From positions 124,001-188,000 of the forward strand of contig NZ_NISY01000009.1 of NCBI RefSeq assembly GCF_007595705.1: DNA of 64,000 bases, written 5' to 3'. Position numbers and translations under genes: made by a program. Positions 7,829 to 16,800 of this stretch are shown piece by piece. The DNA is from Streptomyces sp. SAJ15 (GTDB lineage: Bacteria; Actinomycetota; Actinomycetes; Streptomycetales; Streptomycetaceae). The first letter of the stretch is position 1. Each line of letters starts with the position of its first letter. The notes under the pieces are model-generated. The model saw only the letters and a program-made list of their open reading frames with translations. It ran no database searches and was not told where the DNA came from.

Positions 7829-9040
7829 ATGGAGTTCCGGCAGTCGAGCAAACTCAGCGAGGTCTGCTACGAGATCCGGGGCCCGGTGATCGAGCACGCC
7901 AACGCGCTGGAGGAGGCGGGCCACAGCGTGCTGCGGCTGAACACCGGGAACCCGGCCCTGTTCGGCTTCGAGGCCCCCGAGGAGATCGTCCAGGACATGA
8001 TCCGGATGCTCCCCAAGGCGCACGGCTACACCGACTCGCGCGGTGTGCTCTCCGCTCGCCGCGCCGTCGCCCAGCGCTACCAGGCGATCGGCCTGACCGA
8101 TGTCACGGTGGACGACGTCTTCCTCGGCAACGGCGTCTCCGAACTGGTCTCCATGGCGGTGCAGGCCCTTCTGGAGGACGGGGACGAAGTCCTCATCCCC
8201 GCCCCCGACTTCCCGCTCTGGACCGCCGTCACCACCCTCGCCGGCGGCAAGGCCGTGCACTACGTCTGCGACGAGTCGGCCGACTGGTATCCGGACCTCG
8301 ACGACATGGCCTCCAAGATCACGGATCGCACCAAGGCCGTGGTCATCATCAACCCCAACAACCCGACGGGCGCGGTCTATCCGAAGGAGATCCTGGAAGG
8401 CATCCTCGAGCTCGCCCGCCGCCACCAGCTGATGGTCTTCGCGGACGAGATCTACGACCAGATCCTGTACGACGACGCCGTGCACCACTCGGCCGCGACC
8501 CTCGCCCCCGACCTGGTCGTGCTCACGTTCTGCGGGCTGTCGAAGACACACCGGGTGGCGGGTTTCCGCTCCGGCTGGTTGGTGGTCTCCGGGCCCAGGC
8601 AGCACGCGCGCAGCTATCTGGAGGGGCTGACCATGCTCGCCTCCATGCGGCTGTGCCCCAACGCCCCCGCCCAGTACGCCATCCAGGCCGCGCTCGGCGG
8701 CCGCCAGTCCATCAGGGAGCTGACCGCCCCGGGCGGCCGCCTCCTCGAACAGCGCGACCGCGCCTGGGAGAAGTTGAACGAGATCCCCGGCGTGTCGTGT
8801 GTGAAGCCGAAGGGCGCGCTGTACGCGTTCCCGCGCATCGACCCGAAGGTGCACCCGATCCACGACGACGAGAAGTTCGTGCTCGACCTGCTGCTTCGGG
8901 AGAAGATCCAGGTCGTCCAGGGCACCGGCTTCAGTTGGCCGCGCCCCGACCACTTCCGGATCCTGACCCTCCCCTACGCCGACGACCTGGACGCGGCGAT
9001 CAGCCGGATCGGGCGCTTCCTGAGCGGGTACCGGCAGTGA
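7829..9040 (+). CDS. AlaA-like alanine/valine-type class I aminotransferase
   Basis: This 403-residue pyridoxal-phosphate enzyme closely follows the E. coli AlaA (YfbQ) pattern. Its N terminus is MEFRQSSKLSEVCYEIRGP, followed by LNTGNPALFGF, GYTDSRGVLSARRAV, the NPNNPTGAVY cofactor segment, FADEIYD, and the catalytic lysine in GLSKTHRVAGFRSGW. RILTLPY closes the substrate-binding fold. The expected reaction is reversible transfer between glutamate and pyruvate, giving L-alanine. The ATG at 7829 is preceded by a strong AAGGAGG site with good spacing, unlike the leaderless neighbours. Its place beside an HxlR operator shared with the ligase region suggests coordinated alanine supply. Confidence 0.88.
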   Translation: MEFRQSSKLSEVCYEIRGPVIEHANALEEAGHSVLRLNTGNPALFGFEAPEEIVQDMIRMLPKAHGYTDSRGVLSARRAVAQRYQAIGLTDVTVDDVFLGNGVSELVSMAVQALLEDGDEVLIPAPDFPLWTAVTTLAGGKAVHYVCDESADWYPDLDDMASKITDRTKAVVIINPNNPTGAVYPKEILEGILELARRHQLMVFADEIYDQILYDDAVHHSAATLAPDLVVLTFCGLSKTHRVAGFRSGWLVVSGPRQHARSYLEGLTMLASMRLCPNAPAQYAIQAALGGRQSIRELTAPGGRLLEQRDRAWEKLNEIPGVSCVKPKGALYAFPRIDPKVHPIHDDEKFVLDLLLREKIQVVQGTGFSWPRPDHFRILTLPYADDLDAAISRIGRFLSGYRQ

Positions 9041-9070
9041 GGGCGAGCCGTGGAGCCGGAGCGGCGGAGG

Positions 9071-9098
9071 GGACCGGGGCCGCGCCCGGCCCGGTTCC
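9071..9098. terminator. Possible bidirectional terminator hairpin
   Basis: GGACCGGGGCCG and CGGCCCGGTTCC pair over about 10 of 12 positions around a CGCC loop. The hairpin lies between the convergent aminotransferase and LysR genes. The rest of the 203-base gap (9041-9243) shows nothing coding. Confidence 0.4.
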
Positions 9099-9243
9099 GC
9101 GGTTTCCGAAGGTCACGCCGCGGACCGGGCGCGCAAGTCCGAGCCCCGGTGGGCCCACCGCGGCGGACACGCCGTCCCGCCAGGGGCCGCGGACCGCCCG
9201 GTGATGGGGTGAAGCCGACCGACTGAGGAGGCTCGAAGCGCGA

Positions 9244-10143
9244 TCAGCGTACGGCGCGAATGGCCTGGATGACCAGGCGCGCGGCCGGGCTGGGTTCATG
9301 GCGGTCCGGGCGGTGCAGCAGGTCCAGGCGGCGGGCGCCGAGCATCGGAGCGTCCAGCAGCTGAAAGGCGCCCTCGTCGCGGCGCGCCAGGGCCAGCGCC
9401 GGAACCACGGCCGCCGCCAGGCCCGATGCCACGACGGCCAGCGTGGCGGAGAAGTCGAGGCATTCGTGGACGCGCCTGAGCGGCGTGCGGTGCTGCGCGG
9501 CGACCCGGTCGAGGGCTCGCCGCGCGACCGAGCCCGGCGGCCCGCTCAACCAGGGCCGGTCCAGGAGCGCCTGAAGGTCCGCCACCGGACCCCAGGAGGC
9601 GGGGGCGGCGATGCGGTAGGGGTCGTCGAGGAGGTGCACCGCGCGCGCTCCGGAGACCTCGGCGGGGCCATCCGCGGCGTCGCTCTCGACGATCAGCAGG
9701 TCCAGGGCGCCCGAGCGCAGGGCGCTCTGCCCCGGCTCCGGCTCGATCTGCCGGATGCGGACCTCGATCCGCGGGTGGGTGGTGGCGAGGGAGGCCGCCG
9801 CCGGGGCGACCAGGTTGTCCAGCGCCGTCACGAAGGCCCCGACCGCGACCGGGCCGGTCACCTGCCCCGTCAGGGCGCTGAGGTCCCGCTCGGCGTCGGC
9901 CAGTACCTCGGTCAGCCGCCGGGCGTGGCCGGCCAGCAGGCGTCCGGCGGCGGTGAGCCCGACGGTCCGGCGCCCGCCGAGCCGTGACCGGTCCAGCAGG
10001 GTCACACCCGTCTCCGCCTCCAGTCGCGCGATGTGCTGCGAGACGGCGGACGGGGTCAGATGGAGGATGCTCGCGGCCGCCAGCACGCCGCCGGAGTCGG
10101 CCACCGCGCGGAGCACGGCCAACCGCCGTGGATCGATCTGCAT
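9244..10143 (-). CDS. LysR-family transcriptional regulator
   Basis: This 299-residue protein has an N-terminal winged helix-turn-helix (RRLAVLRAVADSGGVLAAASILHLTPSAVSQHI, residues 6-38). A substrate-binding domain follows, with VGAFVTALDNLVAP near residue 100 and LDLLIVESD near 150. It should bind DNA as a tetramer and sense a small effector. The ATG at 10143 precedes the conserved MQIDPRRLAVL start. It is divergent from the cyclase-family gene with 73 bases between the start codons, the usual arrangement for a LysR protein controlling its neighbour. No T-N11-A box stood out clearly in that gap. Confidence 0.88.
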   Translation of the reverse strand: MQIDPRRLAVLRAVADSGGVLAAASILHLTPSAVSQHIARLEAETGVTLLDRSRLGGRRTVGLTAAGRLLAGHARRLTEVLADAERDLSALTGQVTGPVAVGAFVTALDNLVAPAAASLATTHPRIEVRIRQIEPEPGQSALRSGALDLLIVESDAADGPAEVSGARAVHLLDDPYRIAAPASWGPVADLQALLDRPWLSGPPGSVARRALDRVAAQHRTPLRRVHECLDFSATLAVVASGLAAAVVPALALARRDEGAFQLLDAPMLGARRLDLLHRPDRHEPSPAARLVIQAIRAVR

Positions 10144-10216
10144 GCAGTGACGCTACACATCGACTGAAGAAGGACTCGATGGCGCTCGACCCACGGTCGA
10201 CACAAGGATGATGGTC

Positions 10217-11110
10217 ATGACCGACCACTCCACCTTGATCGACGCCGATGTGACCCTGTCCGACGGCGGCTCCCTGCGGGTGCGGGGCTTCCCGCTGGAC
10301 GTACCGCGCCCCGGCCTGCCGGAGCGGCAGGTCGTCGAACTGCTCGTGGCGGCCCTCCGGTTGGGGCCGGCCGACCGTGTGCGCCTGCGCCCCGGCACCG
10401 CGGCCGCCGAACGGGACCGCGAGGACCCGGCGCCCTCCCGACTGGTGGACCTGAGTCATGTGATCACCGAAGGCATGGTCACCCTCCCCGGGCTGCCCGG
10501 CCCGGTCATCACCCCGCATCTGACGCGCGAGGCGTCCCGCGCCCACTACGAGCCGGGCACGGAGTTCGCGATCGACCGGATCAGCATGGTCGGCAACACC
10601 GGCACCTACCTCGACAGCCCCTTCCACCGCTACCCCGACCGGGCCGACCTCGCCGACCTGCCGCTGGACGCCGTCGCCGACCTGCCGGTCGTCGTGGTGC
10701 CCGGGCCGCCGAACGGTGAACGCGGGATCGGCCCGGCCGCGTTCGACGGCGTCGAGGTGGCCGGTGCCGCGGTCCTGCTGCACACCGGCTGGGACCGGCA
10801 CTTCGGCACCGAGACGTACGGCCGGGACGCGCCGTACCTCACCGGAGACGGCGCGCGGGCCCTCGTCGAAGCCGACGCCCGGCTGGTGGGCATCGACAGC
10901 GTCAACATCGACGACATGCGGGGCGACGCACGCCCGGCCCACTCCGTCCTGCTCGACGCGGGCATCCCGGTGCTGGAGCACCTCACCCGTCTGGACCACC
11001 TCCCACACCACGGGGCTCGGCTGCACGCGGCCGCGCCCCGGGTCAGAGGCTTCGGCACCTTCCCCGTCCGTGCCTATGCCGTCGTCCCCGGCGTGCGGCG
11101 GGCTCCGTGA
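10217..11110 (+). CDS. Cyclase / kynurenine formamidase-like metal-dependent hydrolase
   Basis: The 297-residue product carries the cyclase fold core: VDLSHVITEGM, the NTGTYLDSPFHRYPD segment (counterpart of the HxGTHxDxPxH metal site), VLLHTGWDRH and VGIDSVNID. This family hydrolyses amides or cyclises polyketide-type substrates with a bound divalent metal. The first histidine of the canonical motif is replaced by asparagine here, which may alter metal binding. The start at 10217 was preferred because AAGGA lies eight bases upstream; ATGs at 10208 and 10211 are alternatives, of which only 10208 is in frame. Divergence from the LysR gene suggests its expression responds to that regulator. Confidence 0.7.
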   Translation: MTDHSTLIDADVTLSDGGSLRVRGFPLDVPRPGLPERQVVELLVAALRLGPADRVRLRPGTAAAERDREDPAPSRLVDLSHVITEGMVTLPGLPGPVITPHLTREASRAHYEPGTEFAIDRISMVGNTGTYLDSPFHRYPDRADLADLPLDAVADLPVVVVPGPPNGERGIGPAAFDGVEVAGAAVLLHTGWDRHFGTETYGRDAPYLTGDGARALVEADARLVGIDSVNIDDMRGDARPAHSVLLDAGIPVLEHLTRLDHLPHHGARLHAAAPRVRGFGTFPVRAYAVVPGVRRAP

Positions 11111-11192
11111 GCCGTGGCACCCTCTCGGTGGCGCTCTGAGCGTACGGGTTCGATCGGGCTCCGGTCGGGCGACGAAGGGGCGAGGGGCGCGG

Positions 11193-12320
11193 TCACGCGG
11201 ACCGATCCCGCTCCCCGTGACGCGGCTCCGGAGGTTCGTCCAGGCGCACGGCGAGGGCCGCGATGTCGTCGTTCAGGTTTCCTCCGCTGAAGTGGACGAG
11301 GTCGCGGTGGAGAGCGTCGAGCAGTTCGCGGGGCCGGGCGGAGGTCCACCCGGCCATCCAGCTCTCCAGGGGGAAGAAGCCACCGTCGCGGCCACGGGCC
11401 TCGACGACACCGTCGGTGTAGAGCAGCAGCAGGTCGCCGGGGGCGAAATCGAAGGTGTCGATGCTGTAGTGATCGCCGATCAGGTCCGCCAGATTGAGCA
11501 GCGGAGAGGGTGTGGTGGGCTGCAGCACACGGAGTTCCGCACGGTCCAGGAGCAGCGGCGACGGGTGTCCGCAGTTGAGGATGTCGATACGGCCGCCCCC
11601 GGGTGGGATCTCGACGAGCAGGGCGGTGGCGAAGCGCTCCATCAGGCCCTCGGGGGCGAAGGCCGCGCTGTAGCGGATGCTGCTGGCCTCCAGCCGGCGC
11701 GCGATGCTGATGAGGTCGGCCTCGTCGTAGGCGGCCTCCCGGAAGGCGTTGACGATCGCCGCGGCCGCCCCCACCGCCGGGAGGCCCTTGCCCCGCACAT
11801 CGCCGACGAGCAGCCGGACGCCGTACCGCGTGTCGACCACCTCGTAGAAGTCGCCGCCGATACGGGCCTCCGCCGCGGCCGCGAGGTACAGCGCCTCGAT
11901 CTCGACAGCCCCGAAGCGGCGCGGCATCGGGCTCAGAACGACCTGCTGCGCCGCGTCGGCGACGAGCCGGACCTGGAAGAGGGTCCGCTCGCGCTGGAGC
12001 CGGACATGGCTCCCGTACGCGGCCGCCACCGTGACCGCGACGATCCCTGCCGCCGTGTACCCCGTCCCCAGGTCGGGGAAGACGATGCCGAGGCCGATCA
12101 TGAGGAAGAGGCAGACCGTCCCCAGCAGGACGGTGGGGAGTACGGGCCACATGGCGGCGGCGAGGGCGGGCGCCGCCGGCAGGAGGCGGCTGAAGGCCAT
12201 GCTTCGGGGAGTGGTGTACGCCAGGCTGGCGATGACAACGGTCAGGATGACCGGTGACAGCAGGATGAGCGGCCGCCGGCCGTGGCCACGACGGAGCCGT
12301 TGCCGTCCAGACTTGATCAC
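11193..12320 (-). CDS. Membrane-anchored SpoIIE/PP2C-type serine phosphatase
   Basis: This 375-residue protein has four hydrophobic helices in residues 18-110 and a SpoIIE phosphatase domain behind them. Metal-site motifs are IGGDFYEVVD, VGDVRGKGLPA, YTDGVVEARG and NDDIAALAV. Its GTG start overlaps the stop of the upstream DUF1963 gene in GTGTGA, so the two are translationally coupled. The architecture matches the phosphatase at 4235-5335, though sequence identity looks moderate. The target protein is not encoded nearby. The C-terminal tail after the phosphatase domain is short, charged and proline-rich. Confidence 0.85.
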   Translation of the reverse strand: MIKSGRQRLRRGHGRRPLILLSPVILTVVIASLAYTTPRSMAFSRLLPAAPALAAAMWPVLPTVLLGTVCLFLMIGLGIVFPDLGTGYTAAGIVAVTVAAAYGSHVRLQRERTLFQVRLVADAAQQVVLSPMPRRFGAVEIEALYLAAAAEARIGGDFYEVVDTRYGVRLLVGDVRGKGLPAVGAAAAIVNAFREAAYDEADLISIARRLEASSIRYSAAFAPEGLMERFATALLVEIPPGGGRIDILNCGHPSPLLLDRAELRVLQPTTPSPLLNLADLIGDHYSIDTFDFAPGDLLLLYTDGVVEARGRDGGFFPLESWMAGWTSARPRELLDALHRDLVHFSGGNLNDDIAALAVRLDEPPEPRHGERDRSA

Positions 12321-13348
12321 ACGTCATAGACTATCCAGGCAAAAGTGGATATAGCGCGCTCCGTCGGGTCGGAGTCGGCCGCCTGCCCCGGACCGCGCAC
12401 TCCGCTGGACGATGGCGACGGGACCGGCCCATGTGCCGGTGGGTGCCCGTGCCGGCACCGGCACATGGGCCGGCCGCCGGTCCCGGCTCCCGACGGGGGG
12501 GGGGGGAGCCAGTAGAGGGCACCGCAGTCACCCCACATCATGTCGGCGTCGTCATCGGTGTCGAACTGGGCGAGCAGCACCCAGCGCAGGGCCTCCTCCT
12601 GGATGCGGGGGTCGTCCCACGGCGGGCCGCCCAGGGCGCCGCGGGCGACCTCGACTTCCACCGCGCCCTGCACGGGGTGCGCGTGGCCGCCGACGCGGTG
12701 CTCCGTGCCCTCGAGCCGCTCTCCCAGGGCGTCCTGGAAGTCCTCGTCCCACACCGGGTGGTCCTCGGACATCGGCGCGAACTCCTGGTGGACCACCGGG
12801 TGCCAGGCGCACGGCGCCGTCGTCTCCATCCGTGCCGTCAGCGGCACCGCGGTGTACGGCCGGATCCCCGCCGGTGCCGCCCGCTCCGCGACGGGGATGC
12901 CCGCCGGCACGTACAGCACGCGTGCGCCCGCCCAGCTGTCGGGGTGGTCGGGTGCCACCGCCGCGGAGCCGCCGTCCACCTGCCCGTCGAAGTGGAAGAA
13001 GGCCAGCGTGCCGTCGGTGGGCAGGGCGATGTCGAGGGCGGTGGAGGGCAGCGCGGCGCAGTCGAGCGAAGCGACGAAGGCCAGCGGGCCGTGCCCCTCC
13101 CACACGGGCCACGTCTCGTCCTCGGGCAGCTCCGGCAACCCGCCGAGCCGGCCGACGACCGGACCGGTCCCCCCGTCCCTGCCCGGACCCGTATCCCCGT
13201 CCGTGCCCGTACCCCGCCCCGGCCCCGCACCCGCGGCCTTCTCCAGGCGCAGGCCCGGCCGCAGCAGGCCGATCCACCGCTCGGCGATCTCTTCGGGCAG
13301 ATGCTCGCGGGCGAGGGTGTGCAACGGGTCGGCGGTGCTCTGTGTCAT
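12317..13348 (-). CDS. DUF1963 (YwqG-like) protein with aberrant C-terminal tail
   Basis: The 343-residue product has the DUF1963 pattern: a GRLGGLPELPEDETWPVWEG segment, LAFVASLDCAALP, GTLAFFHFDGQ, ARVLYVP, and near the end LLAQFDTDDDADMMWGDCGALYW. Biochemical function of the family is unknown. After YW the family normally ends within about 25 residues. Here the frame passes through a run of 12 G (12495-12506) and continues about 70 residues of low-complexity P/G/R sequence. All three frames stay open across this run, so a length change in the run would only swap one tail for another. The ATG at 13348 was chosen; GTG at 13372 is possible. The stop is coupled to the downstream phosphatase start. 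Confidence 0.65.
   Translation of the reverse strand: MTQSTADPLHTLAREHLPEEIAERWIGLLRPGLRLEKAAGAGPGRGTGTDGDTGPGRDGGTGPVVGRLGGLPELPEDETWPVWEGHGPLAFVASLDCAALPSTALDIALPTDGTLAFFHFDGQVDGGSAAVAPDHPDSWAGARVLYVPAGIPVAERAAPAGIRPYTAVPLTARMETTAPCAWHPVVHQEFAPMSEDHPVWDEDFQDALGERLEGTEHRVGGHAHPVQGAVEVEVARGALGGPPWDDPRIQEEALRWVLLAQFDTDDDADMMWGDCGALYWLPPPPSGAGTGGRPMCRCRHGHPPAHGPVPSPSSSGVRGPGQAADSDPTERAISTFAWIVYDV
12424..12473. repeat. 18-bp perfect inverted repeat inside the DUF1963 tail
   Basis: CCGGCCCATGTGCCGGTG (12424-12441) and its exact complement at 12456-12473 flank a 14-base loop. The hairpin falls in the low-complexity tail of the DUF1963 gene, about 100 bases before the coupled phosphatase gene. It could attenuate transcription between the two genes or mark the original 3' end of the first. 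Confidence 0.6.
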
Positions 13349-13369
13349 GGGAACGATGATGCACGAGCC

Positions 13370-13384
13370 CACTGACAGTCAGTG
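13370..13384. promoter_or_regulatory. Perfect dyad CACTGACAGTCAGTG
   Basis: The 15-base palindrome has 7-bp arms around a central A and lies 21 bases upstream of the DUF1963 start, in the divergent gap before the STAND gene. Its form resembles TetR-type operators. No TetR gene is adjacent, so the regulator is unknown. Confidence 0.5.
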
Positions 13385-13522
13385 ATCTTGAACGGCGGTG
13401 GGGCGTCGGGGAGACTACGTCACCAGGGGGCTGGTGGGTGGTCTGGGCCGCCGCACCGGTGGCCGCGCCGTCACCTGGGAGGCGGGGCACGCGGGTCACC
13501 GGGCGGATATGAGGGGGAAGCG

Positions 13523-16500
13523 GTGACCGAGGCTGAGGGGCCCGTGTCCATGCGGCAGGAGATCCGGGCGGAGAACGGGCACGCGTACGGGGCCATCGGC
13601 GCGGACATCCACGTCTTCGGCACCGGCACCCCGGTCTATCTGCTGTTCGCGTATCAGAGGGTTTCCGGCCTCGACGGCGAGTGGCTTCGGGCCCAGCCCA
13701 GCCGCATGCTCGACGCGCGAGCCGAGGTCGTCGACTTCACCGGCCGGGACGCCGAGCTGAGCGACCTCATCGCCTGGCGTGAGCAGCGCTCCCGAACAGC
13801 CGTCCGTTGGCTGCACGGGCCCGGCGGCCAGGGCAAGAGCCGGTTGGCGACACGACTCGCCGCCGACTCCGAGGCGGCCGGTTGGAAGGTCGTCACCGCC
13901 GTGCACGGCACCGACACCGCCCCGCCCGCGGAGGGCGGCCAGGACCTGCGGCTCGACGGGCACACCGGCGTTCTCGTCCTCGTCGACTACGCCGACCGGT
14001 GGCCCGCCCCGCATCTGAGCTGGCTGTTCCACAACCGGCTGCTACGCCAGGGCGTCCCGGCCCGGATCCTGCTGATCGGCCGGTCCGCCCACGGCTGGCC
14101 GGCCGTGCGCGGGCAACTGAACCGGCTGCGCGAGAACATCGACACCTCCGATCAGCCGCTGCGCCCGCTGCCGGCGGAGGGGGACGAGCGCGGTCGCATG
14201 TTCACCACCGCCCGGGACTGCTTCGCCGCGCGCTACCCCGGGCTCCCCGACATCGGGTCCATCGCTCCACCGGGGCCGCTCGGCCACGACGACTTCGGGC
14301 TGACGCTCGCCGTCCAGATGGCCGCGCTGGTCGCCGTGGACGCGCGGGCGCGGGGGCGTCGTGCGCCCGGCGACATGGTCGGACTGACCGCGTACCTGCT
14401 CGACCGCGAGCACGAGAACTGGCGGCAGCTCCATGAGAACGCGGACTCGGGGGTGCCCCACCGCACCCCCGACCACCTCATGGCGCGGGCCGTGTTCACG
14501 GCCGTCCTCACCGGGCCGGTGAGCCGTCCCGTCGGCCGCGCCGTGCTCGCCGGGCTGGTGCCGGAGATGGCGGCCGACGAACTGCTGGGCGACCACGCGG
14601 TCTGCTATCCGCCCACGGACCCGAACCGCTCCCATGTCCTCCACCCCCTGCTGCCCGACCGTCTCGCCGAGGACTTCCTCGCGCTCACCCTGCCCGGCAG
14701 CCCCGTCACCGGATACGCCACCGACCCCTGGGCCGCCTCCGGGGTGACCGCGCTGCTGGCCCGCGGCGGAGACGGGGCCGCGGCGCCCTGGACACCGCGC
14801 GCCGTGACCTTCCTCGCGGAGGCGGCCGGCCGGTGGCCACACGTGGGGCGGGGGCATCTCTTCCCGGCGCTGAGGGGGGACCCGGAGCTCGCGCTCGACG
14901 CGGGGAGCGGCGCGCTGGCCTCGCTCGCGGGGATCGACACGCTCGACTTCGCCATGGTCGAGGACATCGAGCGGAGGTTCAGGTCCGTCACCGGGAACAC
15001 CCGGCACGTCGAGATCGACGCGGGGTACGCGGTGCTCACCGAGCGCGTCACCCGGCGCCGGCTCGCCGCCGGCGGCGACCCACACGAACGGGCGAAGGCC
15101 CTGCACACCCTGGCCATCCGGCTGTCGTACGCCGGGCGCGGGCGGGAGGCCGTCGACGTCGAGACCAGGGCGGTGGAGTACAGCCGTGCGGCTCTGACGG
15201 CCGGTCAGCCGACCGACGTGGACCTGCACGACCACGCCGTCTCCCTGAGCCACCTCAGTGAGCTGCTCGCGGACGCGGGACGGCTGGAGGAGGCGACCGA
15301 GCCCGCCGTCACGGCGGTGCGGGTGCTCCGCGGCCTGGCCCAGGGCGCCCCGGACCGCTATCTCGCCCCCTTCGCCCACGCCACCAGCGCACTCTCCTCC
15401 CTGCTGGAGCGCCTGGGCCGGCTGGACCAGGCCCTCGAACACGCCGAACCGGCCTTCCTCCTGTACCAGGAGGCCATCAGGAGCGGCCACGCCGAGCGGA
15501 CGGCGCGACACCTGCCGAACTACACGGCGGCGGCGCGGCGGCTCGCCTCCCTCCTCTCCGAGCAGGGCCGCCCGGAGGACGCGCTGAAGCTGTACGAGGG
15601 CTCCCTGGAGTACGGCCGCGCCCTCGTCGCGGCCGCCCCGGGGTCCGAACGTCCCGGCCTGGCCGCGACGCTCAGCGGAATCGGCCTCACCCTGGCCCGG
15701 CTCGGCCGCGACGAGGACGCCCTGGCGCCCAGCCTGGAGTGCGTCGAGCTGTACCGCGGGCTGGAGAAGTCGCATCCCGCCGTGTTCCGCCCGTACCTCG
15801 GGGACGCGCTGAGCAACCTCGGCCGGCGGTTGGAGAGCCTCTCCCGGCGGAGCGAGGCGCTCGCCGTCACTCAGGAGGCGCTCGCGGTGCACCGTCGGCT
15901 CGCGGCCGACGACCCCGACCGACACCTCCCGCGGCTGGCCGAGGCCCTCGCCCGCGTCTCCGACCTGCTGTCGGCGGGTGGCCGACTGGAGGAGGCGATA
16001 TCGCCGCGGCAGGAGGCCGTCGACATCCTCCGACAGCTCGCCGGGGACGATCCCGCGTACGTGCCCGTCTTGGCCGTCTCCCTGAACGAGCTGGGTGCCC
16101 GGTTCGCCGAGGCGCTGCGGCCCGCCGACGCCGTCGCTCCCGCCCAGGAGTCGCTGGAGCTCCACCGCCGGCTCGCCCAGGAGGACCCCCGCGCGTACAT
16201 CCCCCTCCTCGCGGCCTCGCTCTTCCACACGGGCCTGCGCCATTCGGCCCTGGGGCGGCCCGCCGAGGCCCTGGAGCTGCTCGGGGAGGCCGTCGGCCGG
16301 TACCGACAGCTGGTCGTCCTGGGCGGCTCGGACGCGTACGGCGCACAGTTGGCGATGTCCCTGGGCGCCGCCGCCGAGCAGCTCGCGGCGCTGGGCCGGG
16401 TCGGCGAGATGCTCGCGGCCAGCCAGGAGGGCCTTGATCTGCTGGGGCCGCTGGCCGCGTCCGATCCGGAGGCCCATCTGGCCGAGCTCACCCGCCGGCA

Positions 16501-16750
16501 GCTCCGCTACGCCGAGATGCGGCTGCGCGCGACGGTCGACCTGTCGTCGGCGTCGGAGGCCGCCGTCGGCGCCGTGGACACGTACTGGTCGGTGGCCGAA
16601 CGTCAGCCCGTCTACATCCCGGTGCTGAAGCGGGCCCTGACCGTCCTCGCCGACATCCTGGCAGCCCTTGGCAACCATGTCGACGCCGCCGAGTTCCGCC
16701 GCAAACGGGACGGCATCCCGGACCCGAACCCGGGTCCGTCCCGGGCTTGA
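13523..16750 (+). CDS. STAND-type P-loop NTPase with C-terminal tetratricopeptide repeats
   Basis: The 1075-residue protein starts at a GTG behind GAGGGGGA. A short N-terminal segment (about 1-45) contains AYGAIGADIHVFGTGTPVYL, found in many actinobacterial proteins of this type. The NTPase core follows, with Walker A GPGGQGKSRLA near residue 100, Walker B VLVLVDYAD near 155, and the LLIGRSA arginine strand. A helical region follows, then from about residue 520 to the end a long array of TPR-like helices with repeated RRLA, PADA and EALA patterns. STAND proteins act as ligand-triggered switches in signalling, death or antiphage defence. No effector domain is recognisable here. It is convergent with the amidinotransferase gene. 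Confidence 0.75.
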   Translation: MTEAEGPVSMRQEIRAENGHAYGAIGADIHVFGTGTPVYLLFAYQRVSGLDGEWLRAQPSRMLDARAEVVDFTGRDAELSDLIAWREQRSRTAVRWLHGPGGQGKSRLATRLAADSEAAGWKVVTAVHGTDTAPPAEGGQDLRLDGHTGVLVLVDYADRWPAPHLSWLFHNRLLRQGVPARILLIGRSAHGWPAVRGQLNRLRENIDTSDQPLRPLPAEGDERGRMFTTARDCFAARYPGLPDIGSIAPPGPLGHDDFGLTLAVQMAALVAVDARARGRRAPGDMVGLTAYLLDREHENWRQLHENADSGVPHRTPDHLMARAVFTAVLTGPVSRPVGRAVLAGLVPEMAADELLGDHAVCYPPTDPNRSHVLHPLLPDRLAEDFLALTLPGSPVTGYATDPWAASGVTALLARGGDGAAAPWTPRAVTFLAEAAGRWPHVGRGHLFPALRGDPELALDAGSGALASLAGIDTLDFAMVEDIERRFRSVTGNTRHVEIDAGYAVLTERVTRRRLAAGGDPHERAKALHTLAIRLSYAGRGREAVDVETRAVEYSRAALTAGQPTDVDLHDHAVSLSHLSELLADAGRLEEATEPAVTAVRVLRGLAQGAPDRYLAPFAHATSALSSLLERLGRLDQALEHAEPAFLLYQEAIRSGHAERTARHLPNYTAAARRLASLLSEQGRPEDALKLYEGSLEYGRALVAAAPGSERPGLAATLSGIGLTLARLGRDEDALAPSLECVELYRGLEKSHPAVFRPYLGDALSNLGRRLESLSRRSEALAVTQEALAVHRRLAADDPDRHLPRLAEALARVSDLLSAGGRLEEAISPRQEAVDILRQLAGDDPAYVPVLAVSLNELGARFAEALRPADAVAPAQESLELHRRLAQEDPRAYIPLLAASLFHTGLRHSALGRPAEALELLGEAVGRYRQLVVLGGSDAYGAQLAMSLGAAAEQLAALGRVGEMLAASQEGLDLLGPLAASDPEAHLAELTRRQLRYAEMRLRATVDLSSASEAAVGAVDTYWSVAERQPVYIPVLKRALTVLADILAALGNHVDAAEFRRKRDGIPDPNPGPSRA

Positions 16751-16800
16751 CCTCGTGTGCCTGCTGTCGTTCCGACCGTGGTCGGCGAACACGGGGCGGG

